Assembly: GCA_035457705.1 (NCBI GenBank)
Contig: DATIBD010000117.1
Location: 26,864 to 90,863, forward strand
Direction: 5' to 3'
DNA length: 64,000 bases
Origin: DASPGQ01 sp035457705
GTDB lineage: Bacteria > Acidobacteriota > Vicinamibacteria > Marinacidobacterales > SMYC01
Positions 8,298 to 17,339 of this stretch are shown in pieces. The position numbers and the translations under genes were made by a program. The notes under the pieces were generated by a model. The model saw only the letters and a program-made list of their open reading frames with translations. It was not told the origin of the DNA and searched no databases. Every line of letters starts with the position of its first letter. The first letter of the stretch is position 1.

Positions 8298-9635
8298 ATG
8301 CTGATCGCAGCGGCGATTGTCGCCAGCACCGTATCGTGGTCCGACGCTCGCGAGCTGTTCTCCGACGAGCCGGCCGTTCGCCGGGCGGCAATCGATCGAC
8401 TGCGGGAAGCTCGAGACCTCACGGTGATGGCGGGGCTGAACGACGTCCTCTACTATCACTACACGGCACAGCTCCCATCGATCGCCAACGAGATCGCGGT
8501 GCTCATGGAAGCTCTCGCCGGAGACACGAGCGGGTCGAACCCCCGTCGAAGTTGGGCGGAATGGGTTGGCCGTCACGATGAGATCGAGCCCAAAGAAGGT
8601 TACGTTTTGTTCAAACGTTTCGTTTTCGAACGTTACGATCCGGCTTTCCGCGGCTACTTCCAACCACGATTCGTGTTCCGAATACGAGCGGAGGAGATCG
8701 AATGGGGCGGTGTCAACAAAGACGGCATTCCAGCTCTCGACCGCCCGGGCTTCGTTCCGGCGCACGCGGCGACCTATTTGAAAGACGACGAGCGTGTCTT
8801 CGGGGTGTTTCTCGCGGGAGAAGCGAAGGCCTACCCGCACCGAATCCTCGACGCCCACGAGATGGCAAACGACGTGGTCGGAGGACGCCATGTGACGCTC
8901 TCCTATTGCACGCTCTGCGGCTCGGGCATTTTGTTCGACGGCGAGCACCCCTCTCGCGAGGGCAAAGAACCCTTCACCTTTGGATCCTCGGGTCTTCTGT
9001 ATCGCTCCAACAAGCTCATGTACGACCGACCGACCAACAGCCTCTGGAACAACCTCACGGGTGAGCCCGTCGTCGGTCGGCTCGCCGAGTCTGGGATTCG
9101 CCTCGAGAAACGTCCGCTGGTCGTTTCGACCTGGGGTGATTGGCGAAAGCGGCACCCGACGACGCTCGTTCTCGATATCAACGGGACCGGCTTCGATCGG
9201 GACTACACTCGCAGCCCTTACGAGGACTATTTTGCTTCCGACGAGACGATGTTTCCGGTATGGCTGAGGAATGACTCGCTTCGAGTCAAAGAATGGATCT
9301 TCGGGTTGATCGTCAACGGAAGGCCCAAAGCCTACCCCATCGAGCTTTTGAAATCCGAACGCGTGGTTCACGACAGGCTCGGCGGTACGAGTCTTGTTCT
9401 CGTGACGAGCCCGGACTCCGGCGCCGTTCGAGCCTACGAAGCTGGTGAGAGACAGTTTGCTTTTGGGGAGGACGCAGGCGTTCTCGTCGAGCGGAAGACG
9501 CGCGAACGCTGGCGCGTCGAAGAGGAGGCGCTCGTTTCCCCGAGCGGCGAATCGCTCCCGCGCCTGTCAGGACACAACGCTTTCTGGTTCGGCTGGTACG
9601 CGTTCTTCCCTACCACGGACGTTTACCGACCTTGA
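8298..9635 (+). CDS. DUF3179 domain-containing exported protein
   Basis: About 445 residues from ATG 8298; GTG 8280 would add six. A short hydrophobic N-terminus (MLIAAAIVASTVSW) suggests export. The core is the DUF3179 family, with GIPALDRPGFVPA, FGVFLAGEAKAYPHRIL, then VTLSYCTLCGSGILFDGE and SGLLYRSNKLMYDR. The conserved YCxxCG Cys pair is present, and a second copy of the GRPKAYPIELL motif occurs near the C-terminus. No biochemical function is established for the family. The 3' end overlaps the convergent amidohydrolase gene by 26 bp. Confidence 0.88.
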   Translation: MLIAAAIVASTVSWSDARELFSDEPAVRRAAIDRLREARDLTVMAGLNDVLYYHYTAQLPSIANEIAVLMEALAGDTSGSNPRRSWAEWVGRHDEIEPKEGYVLFKRFVFERYDPAFRGYFQPRFVFRIRAEEIEWGGVNKDGIPALDRPGFVPAHAATYLKDDERVFGVFLAGEAKAYPHRILDAHEMANDVVGGRHVTLSYCTLCGSGILFDGEHPSREGKEPFTFGSSGLLYRSNKLMYDRPTNSLWNNLTGEPVVGRLAESGIRLEKRPLVVSTWGDWRKRHPTTLVLDINGTGFDRDYTRSPYEDYFASDETMFPVWLRNDSLRVKEWIFGLIVNGRPKAYPIELLKSERVVHDRLGGTSLVLVTSPDSGAVRAYEAGERQFAFGEDAGVLVERKTRERWRVEEEALVSPSGESLPRLSGHNAFWFGWYAFFPTTDVYRP

Positions 9636-10632
9636 GGAGCTTCTCGGCGTTACGGAAGTAAATCTTCTCGCGGTCCTCGGTGGAGATGGCGATCGCATCG
9701 AGAACGCGAATCGTCTCGCGAATGTACATCGGTCCCTTCTCCGGATCGAAGGGGGCATCGGAGGCAAACAGAACGCGATCGGCGCCGAAGAACGACAGCC
9801 CGCACTCGGTTGCCGCGTGCGAACCGAAAACGGCCGTATCGCCGTAGAACATGTGGAAGTAGTCGAGAGGTCGCCTCTTCAACCTCTGGGCCACCCGGGC
9901 CAGGTCCTCGCCCGAGGTGCGGCTTCCGATCTGGTCCCAACCCGGGCCCACGCGCCCCTCGAAGTAGGGAACCATGGCGCCCAAATGGTGCGTGATGACC
10001 TTGAGGTTGGGATGCCGGTCGAAGAGTCCGGCGAACACGATCCGGGCCATGGCGACGCTCGTCTCGTAGGGCCAGCCAAAAGCCCACCAGATCTCGTACT
10101 TCGAGCTGTTCTCGACGGGGTAGTCGGCAAATCTGGCGCCCCGGGCGGGGTGCAGCAGGATGGGAAGATCGTAGCCGGCCATCAGATCGAAAAGCGGCAG
10201 AAACTCGGGCGAATCGAGGGGGCGGCCCAGTACGTTCGAGTAGAGCTGTAGGCCCCGAGCTCCGAGCTTTTCGACGGCCCGGCGCGCCTCGTCGAGCGCG
10301 GCCGGGACATCGTTCATTGGAAGGGCGGCGACGAATGCCGGAAACCGATCGGGATGGCGATCGACCAGCTCGGCCATCCCATCGTTGGCCGCGCATGCGA
10401 GCTCCCCCACGATGTCGGGAGGCCCGAAGACCTCGATGGGAGGCGACGCCAGCGAAAGCACTTGGTGGTAGTCTTCGAAGAGATCCATCACCCGGAAGCG
10501 CTCGTCGAGATCGAAGAGCATGGGAATCGCCCTTACGCGCTTACCCATATCCCGATGCTCGGGGGCGACTTTCATCATCAGATCGTAGAAGGGTCGCGGC
10601 ATGATGTGATTGAAAACGTCCAGCTTCCTCAT
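9610..10632 (-). CDS. Amidohydrolase 2 (ACMSD-like) family protein
   Basis: A 340-residue TIM-barrel protein. Motifs include LQLYSNVLGRPLDSPEF, then LPILLHPARGA, LKVITHHLGAMVPYFEGR and RVLFASDAPFDPEKGP, matching the aminocarboxymuconate-semialdehyde decarboxylase-like branch. The N-terminal metal motif reads DVFNHIMP, so the first His of the usual HxH is Phe. This occurs in some homologues but makes the metal site uncertain. GAGGA precedes ATG 10632. The substrate is unknown. It is divergent from xylA with about 60 bp between starts. Confidence 0.85.
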   Translation of the reverse strand: MRKLDVFNHIMPRPFYDLMMKVAPEHRDMGKRVRAIPMLFDLDERFRVMDLFEDYHQVLSLASPPIEVFGPPDIVGELACAANDGMAELVDRHPDRFPAFVAALPMNDVPAALDEARRAVEKLGARGLQLYSNVLGRPLDSPEFLPLFDLMAGYDLPILLHPARGARFADYPVENSSKYEIWWAFGWPYETSVAMARIVFAGLFDRHPNLKVITHHLGAMVPYFEGRVGPGWDQIGSRTSGEDLARVAQRLKRRPLDYFHMFYGDTAVFGSHAATECGLSFFGADRVLFASDAPFDPEKGPMYIRETIRVLDAIAISTEDREKIYFRNAEKLLKVGKRPW

Positions 10633-10692
10633 AGCCGTCCTCGGTGGCGTGATGATAACGTAAGTTTGGCGGACACCGCAGGAGAGAAGTCC

Positions 10693-12003
10693 ATGAAGAG
10701 CTATTTCCCCGAGATCAAGGAATCCGTTCTCTACGAGGGTCCCGACTCAAAGAATCCCCTGGCGTTCCGGTACTACGACCGCGATCGTGTGGTCGGTGGA
10801 AAGAAGATGTCGGACCACCTAAAGTTCGCCGTCTGTTACTGGCACGCGCTCCGGGGAACGGGTGCGGATACATTTGGCGGCGGAAGCTTCGAGCGCCCCT
10901 GGGGCGTCGAGTCGGACCCGGTGGGCGCGGCCGCGTCCACGATGGACGCGGCCTTCGAGCTCTTTCGAAAACTCGGTGTCGGATACTACTGTTTCCACGA
11001 CCGGGATATCGCTCCTGAGACGCATCTCGACCGGATGGTCGAGAGAGCCGCCCGGCTCCAGAGGGAAACAGGTGTGAAGCTCTTGTGGGGAACGGCCAAT
11101 CTCTTCAGCCATCCGCGCTACACGCACGGCGCCGCTACCAATCCTGACCCTCTCGTTTTTGCCCACGCGGCGGCACAGGTACGACGCGCCATCGACGCGA
11201 CCGTGGAGCTCGGGGGAAGCGCATACGTGTTCTGGGGCGGACGGGAGGGATATACGACGCTTCTGAACACCGATATGAAGCGGGAGCGCGAGCAGATGGC
11301 TGCGTTTCTTCAGCTGGCGTCGGACTATGCGAGACAAGCGGGCTTTTCGGGAACGCTCCTCATCGAGCCGAAGCCCATGGAGCCGACGAGCCATCAGTAC
11401 GACTTCGACGCCGCCACGACGCTCAATTTCCTCCGAGAGTTCGACCTGTTCGACCGATTCGAGCTCAATATCGAGGCCAATCACGCCACGCTGGCTCGGC
11501 ACTCATGGGAGCACGATTTGATCGTCGCCTCGAGCGCGGGGAAGCTCGGAAGCCTCGACATCAACCGTGGCGACCCCACTCTCGGCTGGGACACCGACCA
11601 GTTCCCGACGGACCTGCACGCCGCGACGATGGCGATGATGGTGATTCTGAATCAAGGCGGTCTCGAGAACGGCGGGCTCAATTTCGACGCCAAGGTCCGA
11701 CGCGGTTCGTTCGATCCCGTGGACATCTTCCACGCGCACATCGGTGGCATGGATACGTTCGCGAGAGCGCTTCTCGTCGCCGAAAAGATCGCTCGCGATG
11801 GGGTCCTCGCGAGCGCCATCCGCGAGCGCTACGCCAAGTTTCGTGACTCGGAGATGGGGCGCAAGATCATGAGCCGAAACGTCACGCTTCCCGAGCTCGA
11901 GGCCTGGGCGGCTTCGAGCGGCGAGCCCGAGCGCGTCAGCGGACGACAGGAAGCGCTCGAGAACGTCTTGAGTGACTACCTCTACGGGACCCGCATGGAT
12001 TAG
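10693..12003 (+). CDS. xylA: Xylose isomerase
   Basis: 436 residues, the size of the long (class II) xylose isomerases. Start ATG 10693 follows GGAGAGAAG. Seen: KFAVCYWHALRGTGADTFGG, then VGYYCFHDRDIAPE (catalytic His), LLWGTANLFSHPRY, LLIEPKPMEPTSHQYDFD (active-site Lys and first metal Glu), IEANHATLARHSWEHDL and DINRGDPTLGWDTDQFP. It interconverts D-xylose and D-xylulose (also glucose and fructose). The matching xylulokinase candidate lies 20 kb away in this window rather than next door. Confidence 0.97.
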   Translation: MKSYFPEIKESVLYEGPDSKNPLAFRYYDRDRVVGGKKMSDHLKFAVCYWHALRGTGADTFGGGSFERPWGVESDPVGAAASTMDAAFELFRKLGVGYYCFHDRDIAPETHLDRMVERAARLQRETGVKLLWGTANLFSHPRYTHGAATNPDPLVFAHAAAQVRRAIDATVELGGSAYVFWGGREGYTTLLNTDMKREREQMAAFLQLASDYARQAGFSGTLLIEPKPMEPTSHQYDFDAATTLNFLREFDLFDRFELNIEANHATLARHSWEHDLIVASSAGKLGSLDINRGDPTLGWDTDQFPTDLHAATMAMMVILNQGGLENGGLNFDAKVRRGSFDPVDIFHAHIGGMDTFARALLVAEKIARDGVLASAIRERYAKFRDSEMGRKIMSRNVTLPELEAWAASSGEPERVSGRQEALENVLSDYLYGTRMD

Positions 12004-12021
12004 CCCAGGGGCTGGCGGGCT

Positions 12022-12303
12022 TCAGCGTTCTCGACGATTTTCGCCGAGGGCCGTTCCTTTCTCCAGACAAGCGATCGTCGCCGCGAGGAGTGCGTAGGCC
12101 ACCAACGCGGTCATCGCCATCGCGCGATCGGAGCCCGGTGTGGGGCCGAAGAGCATGCCGGCCTGCAGCTGGAGGATCGCGCCGCAGAACAAGGGTATCG
12201 AGAATGCCGCCTTCGGGGTCAGAGGGCTCGAGCGGGACGAGTACAGACCCATCGCTCCGAGGACGATAAACTTTCTCGCGGAACAACAGCCGTCTCCCGA
12301 CAC
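12022..12303 (-). CDS. Small predicted membrane protein, unknown function
   Basis: About 93 residues from GTG 12303; ATG 12247 is a shorter option. Two hydrophobic helices are visible: AFSIPLFCGAILQLQAGMLFG and MAMTALVAYALLAATIACLE. A charged tail follows (KGTALGENRRER). The gene begins about 25 bp after the stop of the acyl-activating fusion on the same strand, so it is probably the last gene of that unit. No family is recognised and no clear ribosome binding site is seen, so the start is uncertain. Confidence 0.5.
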   Translation of the reverse strand: MSGDGCCSARKFIVLGAMGLYSSRSSPLTPKAAFSIPLFCGAILQLQAGMLFGPTPGSDRAMAMTALVAYALLAATIACLEKGTALGENRRER

Positions 12304-12328
12304 GTAGACAAAGGAACGGGCGCCCCGC

Positions 12329-14908
12329 TCACGCGAGATTACGGACCTCTCTCTCCACGCGCCCGGCTGCTTCTCGAAAATCAGCGTCCTCGGCAAAGCG
12401 CAGTGGGGCTCCAAAACGGACCCGGACCCGACCCGGCTTGGGCCACCGCGCCCCCACCGGTAGAACTTGGTAAAGTCCGTCGATGTGTACCGGTACGACG
12501 GGAAGCTGCAGGCGCACCGCCATGAGCCCGACTCCGGGTCGAAAGGCGTGCGTCTCGCCGTCGGGAGTCCTTTCTCCCTCCGGAAAAATGACGATCGCGT
12601 AACCCTCGTTCGCGAGGCGCCCGGCGAACTGCAGGGCTTTGCGCACACCTTGCGTCTTCTGGGGCAGCGGAAAGACGTTCACGAGCACGACGGCAAGCCA
12701 GTACTGGAGCCCCGAAAGCAGGCGTTGGATGAGGGATCCGCTTCCTTCGAGGTACGCACGAAAAGTGTCTTGGGAAATCGCGGGAGCGATCCGAGCCTGC
12801 CATGCTGGCGGGAGTGCGGCGATGAGCGCGATGGTGTCGAGGCTGCTCGTGTGATTCGGCGCGAAGATTACCGGACCCCTGATGTCTTTCACACTTCCCT
12901 CGACCGCGAGCGGGAGGTAGCGGCGGAATAGCGGAAGCATTACCAGACGACGGAAGCCGTCTCGAAGAAAACGAAGTGGCCGGCTACGTGAGTAGCGCAC
13001 GAGACCCTCGAATGGGGTTGGGGATTCGACCTTGCCGCTTCGCCCTGGCGCTCGCGGCGAGACGCCTTTCACCGAGTCCGGCGCTGCGGAAGCCGTGATC
13101 TCTGCCCCAAGCCAACTCTCGAGCTCGTCTACGGTCTCGATGCGCGCCATCTCACCCTCAGAAAGCTCGATGCCATAGTGCTCCTCGAGATCCGTCATGA
13201 GCTCGATGCGGTCGAGCGAAGTCAGGCCGAGATCCTCCGACAGGGCGTCCGAGGAACGAATCGACTCGGAAGCACGACCGAGATGGCGTGCGAGCAGGGA
13301 CAGCGCCGTCGAGGACATCGCCGCCGGCTCCCTCGATGCACTCGAAGTCGAACCGCTCTCGACCGCGCGCTGGATGTCCTGTCGCTTGATCTTGAGCGTG
13401 GATGACGTTCTGGGGAAATCTTCCTCCTCCCAAACGGTCCATTCGCGAATCCTCTGGTGGCGCTCGAGCCGGCGGTTAGCCCTCTGTACCACGTCGGATG
13501 GATCGGCGTCGCGCTTGGCGAGCAGAAGCACCGCGTGGATGACGTCGCCCTTGTCCGTCGGCCTGCCGATTACGACCGCCTCGCTGACCTCGGGAGCGTC
13601 GTTGAGGACCGTTTCGACGTCCACGGGATAGACATTCAAACCGTCGGCGCCGACGATGACGTCTTTCTTCCTACCCTTGTAATAAAGCGTGCCGTCGGGT
13701 CCCATCTCGCCGATGTCTCCGGTTCGCAGCCACTCTTCGTCGTCGTTCGTTCCTGGGAGTGCCTTCACTCCGAAGACCTCCCAGGAAACGTTGTCGCCGC
13801 GGACGAGGATCTCTCCATCTTCCGCGAGTCGGATCTGCTGGCTTCCTACCGCTTTGCCCAGCGAGCCGCGCGTGGGATGCAGCGGATGGTTCGTGCTCAC
13901 CACCGAGCTCGTCTCGGTGAGACCGTAGCCTTGCACGAGAACGAAGCCGAGGTGGAACCAGAAGGCTTCCTCGTCGGGCGGAAGCCGTGCCCCTCCCGAT
14001 ACGATCGCCCAAAACTTCCAGCCGAATGCCGAGTGCACCTCGCGATGTTGCCACCATCGCGCAAAACCACCGACCAGTCCCTTCTCGAATCGAGATGATG
14101 TACGTTCGGGGAGCCGGTAACGCCACTCGACGTGCCGGTGAAGGTGACTCAGAAAGCGCGGCACCGCAACGAGCACGGAGATCCGTTCCTTTCGGATGGT
14201 CTCGATCACCGCACTCGGATGCATTTCCTTGACAAAAGCGACCGACCCTTTCATTACCAGAGGTAAGAACATCCCCGTGAATTGCCCGAAGACATGGCTC
14301 AAGGGAAGCAATTCCAGAAAGCGGATCGGCTGAAACGGCTTCGCGTAGAGCGCGTACTTTTCGATCTCCGTTCGAATCGGATTCAGATTCGCAACCAGAT
14401 GGCGATGGCGATGGACGATTCCCTTCGGCTTTCCCGTGGTGCCGGACGTGTAGAGAATCTGCACCACGTCGTCGGGGCTCGATTCCACGGGCTCGACGGG
14501 CACATCCGCGGAAGGACAGGCGCGTTCGATCGGGAGCGGCTCGAGCTCGACGCCCTCGATCTCGACGCTCGTGCCGTGGACGACGGCACGCGCCGAGACT
14601 TCGTTCTGAACCCGGTTTACGAAGTCTGGAGAGGACTGGGAGTCGATGGGAACGACGGTGATGCCGCGTGCCAGAGCACCCCAGAAAACCGCCATCCACT
14701 CCGGCCGGTTCTCGCTCCAGATGAGGATCCGGTCGCCTTTACCGTACCCTCGCTCGTCGAAAGCCAGCGTCGCGCCCGCGATCCGGCGCGAGAGCTCGCG
14801 ACCGCTCCACTTCTCGGTCCGGTAGCCTCGGTCGTACAGAACGGCCTCCCGATCGCTGATCCGTTCGATCTCAGGGATCAGCTCGAGCAGAGTTTTGTAC
14901 ACCTTCAT
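12329..14908 (-). CDS. Adenylation (AMP-ligase)-ACP-PlsC acyltransferase fusion
   Basis: An 859-residue three-domain protein. Residues 1-515 form an acyl-CoA/ACP synthetase with LYTSGTTGKPKG (152-163), YGLTET (328-333), RTGDIG and KGRKKDVIVGADGLNVYP. Residues 535-605 form an acyl carrier domain with EDLGLTSLDRIELM, whose Ser564 would carry phosphopantetheine. Residues 640-859 form a 1-acylglycerol-3-phosphate acyltransferase-type domain with NHTSSLD (HX4D, 685-691) and FPEGERTPDG. A plausible chemistry is activation of a free fatty acid, loading on the fused carrier and transfer to a lipid acceptor at the inner membrane. That order is inferred from the domain layout. It lies 19 bp downstream of the glycosylase gene. 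Confidence 0.93.
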   Translation of the reverse strand: MKVYKTLLELIPEIERISDREAVLYDRGYRTEKWSGRELSRRIAGATLAFDERGYGKGDRILIWSENRPEWMAVFWGALARGITVVPIDSQSSPDFVNRVQNEVSARAVVHGTSVEIEGVELEPLPIERACPSADVPVEPVESSPDDVVQILYTSGTTGKPKGIVHRHRHLVANLNPIRTEIEKYALYAKPFQPIRFLELLPLSHVFGQFTGMFLPLVMKGSVAFVKEMHPSAVIETIRKERISVLVAVPRFLSHLHRHVEWRYRLPERTSSRFEKGLVGGFARWWQHREVHSAFGWKFWAIVSGGARLPPDEEAFWFHLGFVLVQGYGLTETSSVVSTNHPLHPTRGSLGKAVGSQQIRLAEDGEILVRGDNVSWEVFGVKALPGTNDDEEWLRTGDIGEMGPDGTLYYKGRKKDVIVGADGLNVYPVDVETVLNDAPEVSEAVVIGRPTDKGDVIHAVLLLAKRDADPSDVVQRANRRLERHQRIREWTVWEEEDFPRTSSTLKIKRQDIQRAVESGSTSSASREPAAMSSTALSLLARHLGRASESIRSSDALSEDLGLTSLDRIELMTDLEEHYGIELSEGEMARIETVDELESWLGAEITASAAPDSVKGVSPRAPGRSGKVESPTPFEGLVRYSRSRPLRFLRDGFRRLVMLPLFRRYLPLAVEGSVKDIRGPVIFAPNHTSSLDTIALIAALPPAWQARIAPAISQDTFRAYLEGSGSLIQRLLSGLQYWLAVVLVNVFPLPQKTQGVRKALQFAGRLANEGYAIVIFPEGERTPDGETHAFRPGVGLMAVRLQLPVVPVHIDGLYQVLPVGARWPKPGRVRVRFGAPLRFAEDADFREAAGRVEREVRNLA

Positions 14909-14927
14909 GCTTCCCGCTGAATTCTAG

Positions 14928-15713
14928 TCAGGGCAGCTCGATGCCGAGGGAGTGAAGCTGCTCTTCGACGAGGCGTTCCCAGCCACGATTCGATCGAGGA
15001 TTGGCCGGGCTCGGGTGCGACAGGAACCCAATATTGACCTCCAGGCCGGCCAGAGCTCGCTGGGCTCGTCGTTCGGCAAAACGGCCGATTCCGAGGACCC
15101 AACGCGGGCTGAGAAACAGAATGGCCCGGCGGAGCGTCCCATCGCAAAGCTCGAATAGGGGCACGGCCTCCCTCGCCGGCAGGTGGTCCGGCGTCCGGTT
15201 GCGGCCGCTTTGTTCGAGGAATGCCAGTGGGCAGTAATTGAGGACGAAGAAACGCTCGAAGAAACGTTCGGGCGAGCCGAAGCGCTCATGAGCCCATCCC
15301 CACAGCCGGTGACCGCTCACTTCGCTTCGATGGCATTCGAAGCCGCGTACCGGACGCCGCGGATGCTCCTTCTTCGGCCGGCCCACGCGACCGTCGATGC
15401 CCAGCCAGTCGCGAACCATCTCCACGTCGCCGAAGGGTACTCCGGTCTGTACCATGCCCCAGGGACCAGGGTTCATCCCCACGAGGACGACCTCGCGATC
15501 CGTCTGACCGAATCGCTCCAGATACCGACGGTGAGGCTCCCAGGCGTAGGACAGCGGATTGTAAACGTGGGTCACCGGAGCGTCGAACGAAAGCGTGTCC
15601 ACTTCCCGACCGAGACGTCGTGCCCCCTCGATGAGCTTCAACGACCCTGTCGCAGCACGAGCGCCTCTCTGATACGGCACGAAGATGGTCTCAACGAAAT
15701 CCGGCAGCCTCAA
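14928..15713 (-). CDS. SMUG1-type single-strand-selective uracil-DNA glycosylase
   Basis: A 261-residue protein. VLVGMNPGPWGMVQTGVPFG is the SMUG1 motif A, with the catalytic Asn in GMNPGP. EHPRRPVRGFECHRSEVSG and LWGWAHERFG follow as in SMUG1, and LSHPSPANPRSNRGW is motif B. It removes uracil and related bases from DNA as the first step of base excision repair, in the cytoplasm. It overlaps the 3' end of the upstream TPR-regulator gene by 23 bp, so the two are co-transcribed or coupled. The presence of this mostly eukaryotic-sounding branch in Acidobacteriota-like bacteria is known. Confidence 0.92.
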   Translation of the reverse strand: MRLPDFVETIFVPYQRGARAATGSLKLIEGARRLGREVDTLSFDAPVTHVYNPLSYAWEPHRRYLERFGQTDREVVLVGMNPGPWGMVQTGVPFGDVEMVRDWLGIDGRVGRPKKEHPRRPVRGFECHRSEVSGHRLWGWAHERFGSPERFFERFFVLNYCPLAFLEQSGRNRTPDHLPAREAVPLFELCDGTLRRAILFLSPRWVLGIGRFAERRAQRALAGLEVNIGFLSHPSPANPRSNRGWERLVEEQLHSLGIELP

Positions 15714-17247
15714 GAAGTCTCACGTAGCCGGTTGTTTTCCGCAATGGCTCGAATCGCGGATCGACGTCCAGCATAGGCACCCAGGCGCTCTTCTTCTCGA
15801 TCGCTTCCGCAAGAGAGTCGAGGGCGGTTCGCGTCCGCCCCGCTCTCACGAGCTCGACGGCACGAGTGTAGGGATCGTCTGGCATCGGAGGCTGCCCGGC
15901 CTCTTGGCCCAGTGCGAGACGGGACTCGAAGAGGCACGCCTCGGCCAGGTCGAATCCGGGCTCGAGCTCGAGCGTCCTCTCGCAGGCCGTGAGGGCCTCC
16001 TCGAATCGTCCCGCGAAGTAATAGAACCACCCGACGTCCGATTGCACCTGAGGAGAAAGGGGGTCGAGCCTCCGAGCGCGCTCGATTGCCTCGATGGCCT
16101 CGACGTGCCGTCCGAGGCCAGTCAAGTAGTAACCGTACCAGTGATGGGCTTTGGCGAAGCCGGGGTTTGCGAGGAGAGCCCGCTGAAAGGATTGTCCCGC
16201 GCCGGTCCAGTCCCAATCCCCGTACCAGCGCGCGAGAGCGAGAGCGAAATGCGCCTCCGCGGAAGGAGAAAGCTCGATGGCCCGCCTCGCCTCGCTGGCG
16301 GCTGCGTCGAAACGCCGCTCGAGAATGTGAACCGTGGCGAGTCCGACGTGAGCGTCAGCGAAGCCTTCGTCCTTTGCCAGAGCCTCTCCGAAGTAACGTT
16401 CGGCATACGCGAGGCTTTCCCTCTCGCCACGATTCAGATGGTACCGTCCCTTGAGGTACGCGTCATAGGCTTCGGCATCTAGCGGCTCGGATTCTTCGGT
16501 ACGCACATCGGGCAACAGCTTTGGGACGAGAGCGGCGACGAGCGACGAGACGTCGCGAGCGCTCCCCCGCCACAACCGCACACCCTTTCGTTCGAGCTCG
16601 ACCTCGATTTGCCCGTCGTTCAAACGCCCGGAAAGCGCGTAGTCGGTGCTCATCGTAACTCTCGATAGGCGGAAGCGGGAAGCGGAAGACGATGCGAGGA
16701 CGGCGAGCCGAGAAGGATCGAGACCGCCGAGCTCCCGGCCAACTTCGTCCGCCAGCATCGGTCCTCGGTGGACGGACGACGGGTCCTCGAACGGGAGTAC
16801 GACGAGAGTCAAAGGACCCTCCGGCATTACTTCTCCCGACCGTCGACTCGCGACGAGCACCCCGACGATAACGGCCATGCCGGCGACAGCTAGAGCGGCT
16901 GCTCGCGTCGGGCCCCTCGGCGGCTTCCTGGTGCTTGGAAGAAACCGGTAGCCGCGCCGCGGGAGGGTCTCGATGAATCTCGGCGCGCTGGCATCGTCAC
17001 CAAGGGCGGCCCGCACTTGCTTGATGCACGAGTGCAGACTCCCCTCGAAATCGACGTGGGTTCCCTCGCTCCACAGGATCGTGCGTAGCTCGTCGCGACC
17101 GACAATTTCCCCGGGCCGACGGGCAAGCGTACTCAGGACTCGGAAGGGCTGGCGCGCCAGCTTCACCGGGTGACCGTTCTCGAACAACTCCTCGGTTCGC
17201 AAGTCCAGCTCGAACTCGCCGAACCGCAGGCGATCGGCATGAGACAT
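15691..17247 (-). CDS. CadC-like transmembrane regulator with TPR sensor domain
   Basis: A 518-residue protein. Residues 8-105 are an OmpR/PhoB-type winged helix (FGEFELDLRTEELFENGHPV, then ETLPRRGYRFLP). A single membrane helix lies near 115-132 (AAALAVAGMAVIVGVLVAS). A beta domain with VVLPFEDPSS follows, then five or more TPRs (such as AEAHFALALARWYGDWDW and AKAHHWYGYYLTGLGRHVEA). This architecture places a DNA-binding domain in the cytoplasm and a protein-binding domain in the periplasm. Targets are unknown; the divergent TPR/lipocalin-like gene 92 bp away and the downstream repair and lipid genes are candidates. There is no receiver domain. Confidence 0.9.
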   Translation of the reverse strand: MSHADRLRFGEFELDLRTEELFENGHPVKLARQPFRVLSTLARRPGEIVGRDELRTILWSEGTHVDFEGSLHSCIKQVRAALGDDASAPRFIETLPRRGYRFLPSTRKPPRGPTRAAALAVAGMAVIVGVLVASRRSGEVMPEGPLTLVVLPFEDPSSVHRGPMLADEVGRELGGLDPSRLAVLASSSASRFRLSRVTMSTDYALSGRLNDGQIEVELERKGVRLWRGSARDVSSLVAALVPKLLPDVRTEESEPLDAEAYDAYLKGRYHLNRGERESLAYAERYFGEALAKDEGFADAHVGLATVHILERRFDAAASEARRAIELSPSAEAHFALALARWYGDWDWTGAGQSFQRALLANPGFAKAHHWYGYYLTGLGRHVEAIEAIERARRLDPLSPQVQSDVGWFYYFAGRFEEALTACERTLELEPGFDLAEACLFESRLALGQEAGQPPMPDDPYTRAVELVRAGRTRTALDSLAEAIEKKSAWVPMLDVDPRFEPLRKTTGYVRLLEAAGFR

Positions 17248-17339
17248 TGGCGTTATTCTAGCGGGGCCCGCGAAATCAGAGAAAAGTCAGGCCGACGGGA
17301 CGAGGCAAGGGACTAATCTCGGTGCGGAGGTCGAAACCC

